DNA of 64,000 bases from Ciona savignyi (lineage: Eukaryota; Chordata; Ascidiacea; Phlebobranchia; Cionidae), in the NCBI GenBank assembly GCA_000149265.1, contig CH003410.1:518754-582753 (forward strand), given 5' to 3'. Positions 12,301 through 21,742 of this stretch are shown piece after piece. The notes beneath the pieces were generated by a model that made no database searches, had not been told where the DNA came from, and worked only from the letters and a program-made list of their open reading frames with translations. The translations under genes and the position numbers were made by a program. The stretch's first letter is position 1. Every line of letters starts with the position of its first letter.

Positions 12301-15300
12301 TAGGCGCACTATGTAAGAAGTGGTCACGATTACCGCTCAGCAAGACAACCGTTCACACACTTCCTTAACACAGGCACCGCCCAGTTTAGACGAATGAAAA
12401 ACGCTGAAGTGGACAAAACCACTGGTGGAGAAGTTGCCAAAGAGGAAAACTTTGCGAAATCTTACAAGGATTTCCCCAAAGCTTTGATGATGCTGGCGAA
12501 GAATAAAACTTATGTTTTTGTCACGCTGGCCGACTGTTCGGAGGCAATTTTGATCAGCGGGTTTACCACGTTTCTGCCAAAAATTATCGAGAGCGAATTC
12601 CAGCAATCAGCCGGGACTGCGGCACTTGTGGCAGGTGAGCTCACGCTTAGGATATTCATGTTTATTTCCGTGAATGGGAAAAACAAGGGGGTAAACACAC
12701 GGGCAATCGTCAGATCACCTCGCGCCCACCGTCGGGTTACCGGAGCTATTGCAGTGTCTCTTGTATATGATAGACACGTTTCTTCAATTTAGTATAACTC
12801 ATTAATCCGCTGGGTTCAGGCAATGTCCGTAAAATGCCTTGCCCAAGGACACAACCGACTAGCTGGCGACCAGTTTCGCACCTGCAACCTCTCTATTGAA
12901 AGGCGACGCACTTAACCGCCAGACTAACCGGCCGGCTTCTCGCCATGTTAAAAAACTAAACGGTCCAGTGGTAGAATGGTAAATGCGACATATTCACACG
13001 CCGGTCAATATAAAAAACGGTCTAAGTGACGTGCCCGTCATAAGGTCGAAACTTGTCCCGGTAAAAAATGTTAAAAAACTGCCAATTCTACAACTGTGAA
13101 AGTACCACAAACACTCTACCAGGTTTAATTGGGCTGAAATCGAAATCAGGGGATTAGATAGAATATTAATACTTATTTTTTCGGGTGAAAAATAGATTGC
13201 TTGCTTAAGACTGGATTCACACACATATACAGTTGCGCCGGTGAACAAGTGTTTTTACTGGGCCACACCTTTAATCCACGATTGGCATGTCACTAATGCC
13301 GACCTTTGTACACGACTGTGAAATGGTCTTGCAACCATTCAGCTACACTACCGTTCTAGTGGACAAGTCCTTTCTATTTTTGTTTGCTGGGCTAAGTTTC
13401 GAATCATTTCAGCTGATTTATGCAAAAATATCCTTTATCTTTGGGTAACGAGGCAGGACATCTTTTATGTCGTTGTATATTCCATTAGGTGTCATCAGCA
13501 TACCGGGCGGGATGCTTGGTCACGTTCTTGCCGGTTTGATAATCAAGTGCTTCAACCTCAAAACGGCCAACATCCTTAAGTTTAACATAGTGTGCTGCTT
13601 GTGTGTTTGTGCGTTGTCGCCGTCGCTGTTGATGTACTGTAGAAACCGTCCTGTTGCTGGAATTACAATACCTTATAAGTAAGTTTAGTTCTGTATGACT
13701 TATTTTTTTATACCGGGCTTATAGTTTCGAAGCCACAATGGGTTCGTTGTTAAGACCGTTTTTAGTATGTAAGTGGCATGCGTATCGTTTGCGTTAACCA
13801 TTCGGCCACACCACTGTACTCTAATGATTACTTACCTTTATGGGCAAGTAGTAAAGAAAACTTGCCTTTTCTCCGAGGGGTCATTGTGCAGCCATATTCG
13901 TATGTAGAGTCTAAATCCATCTTAAAGGTGAATTTATTGAAACCAGGCACTTGTTTTGTCTGACGTTAAGCAAGAAACGCAAAGTTGATCAGCAAAACCA
14001 AGCCTTTAGATGTTTTGAACTGAAATCGTATGAATGTTCCACTAAGATATAACACAAAACTTTTAAAAACCTGTCGGGGGCACGAGATGATCTGAATACT
14101 AATATGAAATATTCTCCTGTCTTGGCTGAGATCGTCAGATCCAATCGGGTAGTTACGTCATCACAGCTAATATATTTGTTTGCTAGGATTTTACTATTCA
14201 TGTTCGAAAAGCGAAAAAGTATCATTTCGGCCAGGGAAACCATGTCCATCCAAAGTTATGTCGCTCGGGTGGTCACCCGAACGATTACAGATTCGAAAAT
14301 TGCTATAGGCCCAGGTCATTATGTCTCTAGGCACTTTATAAACTATGCTTCAGCCCAAGAGGTAATAGGTTAGTACGTCCAACTACTAGATCAGTGCGTC
14401 CAACAGAAGATATTGTAGTTTTTTTGCAAAATAAACACAACACACTTTTTAAGTAAAACTTTTTTTTATTCCGACGGGTGAAATAACACCCCTGCGCTTA
14501 TAATACATCTTTACAGCAATACAAATGATCTTGGTGGAATCATGTCGACGTGCAACGCAAATTGCTCTTGCCAAGAAGAGTTTTACATTCCAGTGTGTGG
14601 CACAGATGGTATCAACTACTTCTCCGCTTGTGCTGCTGGTTGCAATGAACATATAGAGAATGGAACTGACTCGGTAAGCCTAAGCATAAATCGGCACCAC
14701 TCAATAGAAAGGTACTTTTTACCAGACTAAGTCATAAAACCAGAACCCCTGGTCCCCTAGACTGATATAATTGTATATGCTGGCTTTTAAGTGAATCGCT
14801 TTCGCCCACAAACTATTCCATTATCAGCAATTTTGAAATAACTTGTCGTTATATTATTTAATATGTTACTAAAGTATTCTTGCGGCCGATTTGTGCAACC
14901 GGGCATAAGTGCAACAGAGCCAAAAAAGGAGTGTGATTGGTTGTATCGATATGTCCATAGCGATATCCCCGTCCTGATCATTATACCGTTCACGGCATGT
15001 CGAGCTCAGTCGTCGCAACTTGTATCATCAGTCGAAAAAGTCTGAAACCATGCAGTCTATCTTTACAATAAGGCACTTGTTCCGCAGACGGTATATTCTT
15101 CTGTGGGTTTAGTTTTAAATTGGTTAAACAAAAAACTGTAGGCTACTATTAGCTCAAATAATCCGACAAAGGTCACTTCATATATGTACGTACTACTGTC
15201 GTTTTTTCACAGCAGTTATAAGACTGAGTACAACCGTATGCACTCCATAGTGTATGCACACCGTGACAATACCTCATTTCAGTACTACAACAACTGTTCG

Positions 15301-16768
15301 TGTATTTCAACGCCGTCCAACAACGGCTGGCAAGCGTCATCGGGCCACTGCGTTACGAATGATTGCAACTCACTGGGGGCTTTCCTCGGTGTGTTCTGCG
15401 TGTGTGTCATGTTCACCTTCATGTCCAGCACTCCGTCGCTGGTCGTCACGTTTAGGTTGGTTTTTGAAGAATTCATTATCTTATTAGTATGGGATGTGAA
15501 AAGTGGTAAAACGTGCAGTGCTTCCACTTAACCGCCTTTTTATACTGCAATCTTTTTTTTCACTTTTTTGACCGGGTAAAGATTCGATCCCAGATGGTTT
15601 GTGTCATAATTTCATTCACGGTGTTAAAATTTATAAACAACCATTTTGTTTTCTTTGTTTTCTAACACAAGAATATGAACACATTATAAGTTTTACTTTT
15701 CCCTTTACAATAGGGTATTGCCGCAGAGGATTCGTACATTCGGTCTCGGCGTACAGTGGCTCTTTATACGAGCCCTGGGATCAATACCCGGTCCTATAAT
15801 GTTCGGTACGGTGATCGACCTAACATGCATCCTGTGGCAGAAACGCATATGTGATGGTAGCAAGGGTTCTTGTTGGATATATAACTCGGAGGACCTCGCA
15901 ATCAATGCTTTGATTATATGTGAGTTTACAGAAATAATGTGTGTGGCGGTATAAAATGGTAAACCGGTCGAAAGACCAAAGTAGATAAACATCGTAAACG
16001 ACCATGGTCAAAATTGAAAAAAGAGGCTGGCATTGTACGGTCGTGTGGCCGATTTGTTAACGCGACCGATACAGATACCGACTCTTATACAAATAACTGT
16101 CTTGGTGACGAGCCCGTCATGGATTCGAAACTTGGCTCGGTTAAAAAAAAGAGGCAAGCTTAGTACTACCATGTAGTTACCAATATGTTAATTCACTAGC
16201 CCACCAATGCCCAGTGTCCTTATACTGCAAAATGTAAGGTTGGGGTTTCATTTCTTAATGGATAAGTGTTTAATCAAAATAACGACCATGTGTACGATCT
16301 GGGAATTAACATTCTGTTTTTTTACTAGGTGAACCAAGTGCAATGTACCTTATTAAATGTTTTATATATAAATCGGGGGCTTTAACCGTTCGGCCACACA
16401 AATGTTTGGTTTTCTTTTTTTCTTTATTTTTACCGTGCCAACTTTCGATCCCATGCTAGAATTGTCAGTAGAGCCGTTTTTATATATGGAACGTTAAATC
16501 AATTGGCTTCTTTAATAATTCGTACACACAACTGTTTTGTATTATTTCAGCCGTCGTGGTGAAGATCGTTTCCTCCATTCTTTACGCCATCGCATGTTTT
16601 GTGTACTCACCAACCGCCGAAGAGGAACAAACCCCGACTGACGAAAAAATTGACATAGACGATGACGTCATATCCGTCGAAAAGGCGCCTATTGAAGACG
16701 ACCCTGGAAACGATGCGTACAATCAATCCTTTGTCAACGACAATGGCAAATTAGTCACTTCGCTGTGA
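6332..16768 (+). CDS. slco: Organic anion transporter (SLCO/OATP family), 11 exons
   Basis: Exons: 6332-6539, 9455-9718, 10503-10685, 11521-11623, 11909-12030, 12374-12634, 13489-13678, 14517-14673, 15283-15455, 15714-15919, 16551-16768. All introns are GT-AG, every phase matches, and the sum is 2085 nt (694 aa), typical for OATPs. OATPs are 12-helix plasma-membrane carriers of bile salts, steroid conjugates, hormones and other organic anions. Seen: the family hallmark DPRWVGAWWLG (residues 260-270, border of extracellular loop 3 and TM6), QGMFVNGF in TM1, GATPLYTLG-like GCTPLYTLG, and a cysteine-rich Kazal-like extracellular loop from about residue 456 to 520. The SIPGP and RGSCW-like motifs lie late in exon 10, and the cytoplasmic tail is acidic. 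Odd: the hallmark ends in TM rather than the usual FL/LL. The subfamily cannot be assigned from the sequence alone. Confidence 0.93.
6955..7241 (-). mobile_element. tRNA-derived SINE, family 1, in transporter intron 1
   Basis: Matches the family in all blocks from the ATAGTTATGTTTATCC tail to the CGACGCACTAACCCAC head. It sits immediately beside a tRNA-Gly pseudogene. Confidence 0.7.
7254..7323 (-). pseudogene. tRNA-Gly(CCC) pseudogene
   Basis: On the minus strand the D-arm, anticodon arm and T-arm match metazoan tRNA-Gly: TGGTATCATGCAAGA, then loop TTCCCAT with anticodon CCC, then the T-loop TTCGATT. The acceptor ends (GCAAGGT against AAAGTGC) pair at only about four of seven positions. There is also a mismatch in the anticodon stem and one at the base of the T-stem. 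It is therefore probably a dead copy or a retroposed fragment rather than a working tRNA gene. Confidence 0.7.
9076..9335 (+). mobile_element. tRNA-derived SINE, family 1, in transporter intron 1
   Basis: Plus orientation: the GGGTTAGTGCGTCGC head is followed by a shortened body and a tail ending near ATAAATATCCTACCC. The GTGCGTCGCGTTTAA block is present twice in this copy (9091 and 9136), so it carries a small internal duplication, and much of the middle body is missing. Confidence 0.65.
10215..10490 (+). repeat. 69-bp tandem repeat in transporter intron 2
   Basis: Four near-identical units of about 69 bp (ATCCAAGCAACTTCAA, then TTTCGCAATGATTATGTTA, then CATTACATAACTG) end about 12 bases before the acceptor of exon 3. 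The unit length is a multiple of three, so one frame stays open through the array, but it is not the frame of the following exon. The simplest reading is an intronic minisatellite. Confidence 0.85.
10755..11045 (-). mobile_element. Degenerate SINE, family 1
   Basis: Recognisable blocks are GTGAATGGGGAAACGC, TTCAATTTGGTAGAACCCAT, ACAACCGACTAGCTAG and GGCTGAAAGGC. It is diverged and lies in transporter intron 3. Confidence 0.6.
11101..11388 (+). mobile_element. Well-preserved SINE, family 1
   Basis: This is the clearest plus-strand copy in the window. It has a tRNA-like head GGCCCGTTGGTCTAACGG (box A-like) and a GGTGCGAAACT box B-like segment. The body contains GGTTGTGTCCTTGGGCAAAG, GGTTCTACCAAATTGAAGG and CTGCAATAGCTCCGGTAACC. 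The tail is TTTTCCCATCCACGGGGATA. It lies in transporter intron 3, directly after an older copy in the opposite orientation. Confidence 0.8.
11690..11845 (-). mobile_element. Truncated SINE, family 1
   Basis: Partial matches only: CGGGTAATCGTCAGATTACCTC, GACCCGTTTTCAA and GGTTGAAAGGCGAC. It lies in transporter intron 4. Confidence 0.5.
12650..12938 (-). mobile_element. Well-preserved SINE, family 1
   Basis: Nearly complete copy on the minus strand, starting just after the donor of transporter exon 6. All body blocks and the tRNA-like head (complement of GGCCGGTTAGTCTGGCGG) are present. Confidence 0.8.
13690..13805 (-). mobile_element. Second tRNA-derived SINE family (representative copy)
   Basis: On the minus strand it starts GTGGTGTGGCCGAATGGTTAA, which resembles the 5' part of tRNA-Ser/Leu including a box A match. 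A degenerate box B-like segment (GGCTTCGAAACT) and a CCCGGTA end follow. Related, more degenerate pieces occur near 12960-13090, 13255-13370, 16025-16150, 16370-16495, 32985-33130 and 59505-59640. Confidence 0.5.
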
Positions 16769-17040
16769 ACCGTTTTACTTGAACTATAATTCAGTGCAAT
16801 ACCCCGTGGAATAATGTATACAAGTTGAAATTCTCCTTAGATAAGACACGATGTTTTTGTTGTTCATGTAGCCCATAGTCGTGGTTAACTGGACTATCAA
16901 AACTGTTCCTAATGGGAAAAACCTAAAGTTTGTAAAAGTAACAATGTGCTATATTTTTATGATCCCCCTTTCTGAACTGTAAACACATTCGTTTTTGTCT
17001 GGCACTTTAAAATGCGGTTGTTTTTTTCAACAAGGAAACG
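16769..17040. other. Transporter 3' flank
   Basis: Non-coding, AT-rich. No canonical AATAAA signal is obvious close to the stop codon. It ends at the left edge of segmental duplication copy 1. Confidence 0.4.
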
Positions 17041-20000
17041 TTTTTTAATTGAATTTAAACTATAAAACTAACTAATTTAATATAGTATTATTTTACTTTA
17101 TTAATCGTGACAGCGTTTCGTTTGTACCTATGCAGTTAGGTGGCGTAGTTTGGACAATACAACTAATCCCCTCACCGACACCGATGGTATTTACAGTGAC
17201 TTTCTCTTTGCTGTGGCGATCTAATGCAAAACATTACATACAGTTCTAACCTGTGACACAATACCAATTTATAACATGAAAATAGAAACAACAAAAGATA
17301 ACCTCTAATGGGTGTTTTGACTTATTATTAGGGCAAAGGGCCGTAGAAATGCAAAACTTAATAAAATGGACTACTATGGAGACCAGTATTTTCCCAAATA
17401 TGGGAAATCCCATTGTAAAACTCATTCGCATAGCACGGCAGGAAGTACCACTCATCGAATACAGTGATGTAGAAACCGACATTAATTTGGTTTCTGTACC
17501 ACTATATGCGGTGTGAACGTCATCTTTACACAAAGTAACATGACGACAAACTGAATGTGGCTGTGGAGATGCTAATTTACATATTAAACTAGACATTCTA
17601 TAGAAAGCTCTCCTTAATTTCCACAATAAATTGTACACCCAATGAATGAGAGAGTTTGATACCAAAACAAACACATACGCAATCCGCTGTATTGTTTTAT
17701 TTAGTGAAAATCCTGACCCTATTGAACAATGTAGCATTAGTTCACCGGATAACCTAATCATCTATAGTGTAATGGAAAGAATACGACGGCTATATTTGGA
17801 CTTGAAAGGCTGTTGTTATGTTCCACTTGGCCGTATCGCACTTGCCCGACCATGCGGTTATGCTTCACCGAACGAAGAGTATAGCAGCTTTGGTTTTACT
17901 GTCTGGGCTAATGCTTGAGTAATAAAGCAGAAACCAAATGAATATAAAAAGTGTTCGGGAAACTTTTTGCTCATAATCATTTTGGGTTAAGTGATTTGCG
18001 CAAGTTTACCCTTTGACTCCTATGAATTTTTAAGTTTTGTCAGAACGGGGTTTCCTCAAATACTCAGTAGGAAGTTTAAAAAGTCGAAAAGCAATTTTAA
18101 GTCTCTGTTCTCTTGTATATGTGTTGTGTGTACGGAAAAGTCAATTTGTTTAAACTCAGTGATTAGGAATCGTCATATTGGCTCTGGCTTATCGTCGGGT
18201 ACCAGAGAAATTATAGTCAGTGAGACTCAAGTTAAGGACAACCGATTAATTCACTTGCTTCAAGAGATACCGATTAAGTGCCTTAAACGAAAGGCATGAC
18301 CGACTAGCTAGCGACAAATTTCCACTTTGCAGCCTAGTAATTTACTTAACCCACGGTTGCAAATGTTGTTTAAATTAAATTATATTGGAAACTGAAATGA
18401 AAAATACCGTAACCAAGTCAAAGAATAACCGTGATGGTAAGCTTGCTTCACCCCCATTATATACAAATTTGTTCATCATTTCGTATATGTGTTATGCATG
18501 ACATTTTAGTCACTTTACAAATAAACACTCTAGTTACTTAACCAATTTATGCAATAGTTGGTTATATCAACCTATTTGTTTGTTTCTATATTACGTGAAA
18601 AGTCCCTTATATCAGTAAACAAGTATTATTAACGCCGAAATTAACGAAAAACATGCGTCCTTTTAATATACTTGGGGAATTCCCCTATAAGTTTCCCTGA
18701 AATAATGGGTCACGGTAATTCGATAGGCAACCGGTCTATTTCATTATCTTTATTTAAAAAAAATAACTACCTGGCTTGGTTTCTCACGTATCTTCAAGTG
18801 CAAATTTTTTGATACAGTTGAAACTTTCCGGAGCGTTTTTACCGGCCGAAGTTTTAATTCCGCGACGCTCCTTAGGCCTTTTCATTAAGGTAACGGATTG
18901 ATCAGTCTGTAGGACTTTGCAACATTAAATTACAAATGCAGCATTATCGGTCAAACAATGTCCAAAATGTGGGGCTGCAATGAATGAATAAATAGTTGAC
19001 AGAACAAGTCATTTCTCCAAACACTCGAGTCAAATAATCTTTACGTTCTAACTCGAGTCATGTCAAAGTCGGTATGACAATCCTGTAAAGTTTATAGATG
19101 CAAGGTTCGATGTTATCAAGTGTGAAACTGACCCCTTAATAGTTTAGTTAGTTTAGTTTATTTTTAGTTTCCACGATGAAAACACGAAGCAGGACCTTTG
19201 ATAAAAATTTGGAAAACGTGAAAAAAGGCAAAATGACAGTCAATAGAAAACGTCTAAAAACAATAAATTATAAGTTTCGGTATAATTAGACGAGACTGCT
19301 AAACCCACATAAAAACAAATAAATACATAAATAATAAATGTTTATAAAAAAATACACTAATAATTGCCAATTGGTCATAAACCCCATTGTTCGCAGGTCA
19401 CTTACGTTTCGTGATTGTTTTGTATTGACGATTTTGTTCAACTTTAAATAAAGCATTTATTGCACCAATGTAGTCATGTTTTACGGTTCAATTACTTTCA
19501 TCATTTTATATTTCTATGAGTTGTCCTTGAGATATTATGTTTCGTTCTTTCAGTTCCTTTCATTTTAAGCCGTCAATAAAAAAGCATCCGCTGCTGTTAA
19601 TCCCTTGACCAGAATATCTTTATACATTAGGATATTAAGGTATGTGTCAGGTAACGCTTCCGTCTTTTGATTGCTTTGATTTTACTTTTATTTGAATACA
19701 TTTTTATTAAAACAAGTTTGTTTTTTTGCTTTGTACAAGACAGGCGATTTTGTTAATGTAGAATTATGCTGTGTTTAATTATTGTTTGTTTAGTTTTTAG
19801 TACAAAGATATTATTTATGCATTGTTTTGCTTACGTTTTTAGTTAGCACTGTCTAAGGCAGTGGGTCCCGTTAAGCATAGTGCACGCTTTCGAAGAATTT
19901 ACGGCAACTAGGAAAACCAACATCAGTTCTGAACACGCCAAAAACGCACTTAATCGTTAAAAAAATGTGGCGGAATTGAATTTTTTCTCCTAATTGTGTT

Positions 20001-20604
20001 AATTACAGATGCAGTTTGTGTAATTATTTTAAAATCTATTTGGTGCCGGCAGTAGTGTACTGTATAAAATCCAATAGTGGTGTACAGTATTAAAACTTCA
20101 CAGTTTTGTCAAATTATTTGCAGATACATTTCCTCAGCGCAAGAGCGCGTCAGTAAAATACGTCAGTATAGGATAGTATGGCATAGAGCGGTTTTGTTGA
20201 TTGGTGGATCACAACGATCATAAGATACCGTTCCTTTGTTCAATTGCGCGTCTTGGTTGAATTGTTCGACTGTTTATTAGGGTTTCCACAATAGAAATGT
20301 ATTTATTTGTTTACAGTTTCCACAATAGAAATGTATTTATTAAGTAAAAAATAGCAAATCGCAACATAATTAACTTAACGAAATTGTGTTTAGCGTTGGT
20401 AGAAACAGTAAATTAGTTTAACCAACTAAATTATTTCTAAAGAACAAAATGTTAAATAAGGGAAAACCTTAGGAAATAAAACGCTGCAATGCAGTTTTTA
20501 ACACATTAAAGCCAAAATAATCCAAGAAACTCGACGAAACTTAAATTGTAACACTGAAATTGTAAAAATATCGAATAGTATAGGGGAAAACTAAAAGAAA
20601 AAAA

Positions 20605-20745
20605 TGTCATTAGGGTTAGTTTTAAACATGGGGCTAGGGTTAGTCTTGGGGTTGAGATTAAGGTTTAGGGATGGGTTAAAATTAGTTTCCGTAATTTTAG
20701 TGAGCAGTTTCCCTTCTTTCCTCCTTCCCGCTTTCCCTCCTTTTA
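20605..20745. repeat. GGGTTAG-rich interspersed repeat
   Basis: A run of degenerate GGGTTAG/GGGTTGAG-like words is followed by a pyrimidine-rich end (CCCTTCTTTCCTCCTTCCCGCTTTCCCTCC). It is present in copy 2 at about 47305-47450. An inverted relative lies at 21440-21655 and a further relative near 28900-29010. The unit looks interstitial-telomere-like but is far too diverged to be a telomere. Confidence 0.55.
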
Positions 20746-20971
20746 ACGTTGCCCATAGTAAAGTATACTAAAAACTGCCAAACCTTTGCCAACTTTATGC
20801 TGAGTTGTTGTGTAAATGCGTTAAATTATATCCCTCTAGTAATACGTGCAGGTTTCCAGACAGTTATTTTGTGCCCTGTAATCATGCGTGCCCTATGTAA
20901 TCAACTGTAATCATGCCCGCATGTATGTAATAATCTTTTACTTTGGTATGTAACATTCTAGCCTTTTGTGC

Positions 20972-20979
20972 TATATAAC
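20972..20979 (+). promoter_or_regulatory. Possible TATA box of nucleotidyltransferase/TPR gene
   Basis: CTATATAA lies about 770 bases before the first in-frame ATG of the following gene and is conserved in copy 2 (CTATATAACCCG, about 47669). No first exon could be defined downstream of it, so the assignment is tentative. Confidence 0.25.
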
Positions 20980-21207
20980 CCGGCGTGTTTCGCTTTAATT
21001 TCATTCAATGCGATTCACTACCAAGTATATACCTCCAATACAAGAACACAACATGAGTGTTTATGCAAATTGGGACCCCAACCACAATTGAAATATTTTA
21101 GACACGGTGTTAATATGTTTCTTGCCCGCAGTAACTAAGGGTTCCTGAGTTACTAAAACAAAATTATTGTCTATTGTTGGTTAGAAAGTTATATATTTTT
21201 GTTAGAC

Positions 21208-21298
21208 TTGACACCATATTATCTAACATTGTTATATAACGCGACACCATATTATCTAACATTGTTATATAACGCGACACCATATTATCTAACATTCA
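21208..21298 (+). repeat. 34-bp tandem repeat, three units
   Basis: Units begin GACACCATATTATCTAACAT and continue TGTTATATAACGC. Copy 2 of the segmental duplication has only two units (about 47905-47960), so the number changed after or during duplication. Confidence 0.85.
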
Positions 21299-21439
21299 TG
21301 AAATAAGCAATCCTATTTTTACACTTTTGTTTCTGCAAGCATAAACAGATGGGTATCTTCTTTTCTATGTAAGGCTTTTCCAACATTGGTTACTGCACAT
21401 ATAGTTTAACTCTGCTGTTTAAATTTCCAATGTAAGTTT

Positions 21440-21655
21440 TAAGGCAACACTAAAAGCAGGAAAAACGGAAAAGAGGGAAGGAGGGAACCTGCTCACTAAA
21501 ACTATGAAAACTAATATAAACCCTGCCCTATACACTAATTTCAACTCCAGAACTAACCCTAACTCCAAGACCATGTTTAAAACTAACTCTAATGTCATTT
21601 TCTTCATTTTAGTGTGCAGTTCTCTCCTTTCCGCCTTCCTGCTTTCCCTCCTTTT
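21440..21655. mobile_element. MITE-like insertion present only in copy 1
   Basis: A GGGTTAG-family segment flanked by pyrimidine- and purine-rich ends (GGAAAAGAGGGAAGGAGGG and CCTTCCTGCTTTCCCTCC, roughly inverted) interrupts sequence that is continuous in copy 2 near 48080-48115. Exact ends and target duplication are not clear. Confidence 0.5.
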
Positions 21656-21742
21656 GGTTTTCCCCAATTTCAAGATGCCTAAATAGAATTTTTAATTTTT
21701 TTTCCAGGTTTGACCGAAAACGAAGTTCGATTAGCAGCCAAA

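Larger units (their letters stand above)
17041..21000. other. Non-coding part of duplication copy 1
   Basis: It contains no gene I can support. The region is matched by 43727-47700 in copy 2. It holds a block near 17120-17220 that is almost unchanged between copies, a SINE remnant near 18255-18355 (ACCGACTAGCTAGCGAC), and several open frames on either strand. The longest of these, 17246-17761 on the minus strand, is broken in copy 2, which argues against coding. Confidence 0.5.

Noticed and set aside
17246-17761. 171-codon minus-strand frame in copy 1
   Set aside because: The corresponding region of copy 2 is interrupted and the residues show no recognisable domain.
20605-20745. Telomere-like GGGTTAG words
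   Set aside because: They are too irregular and short for a telomere or clear interstitial telomere, and are repeated elsewhere as part of a dispersed element.
21208-21298. Regular short repeats that might suggest a CRISPR array
   Set aside because: The units are tandem, without unique spacers, and the DNA is clearly eukaryotic.
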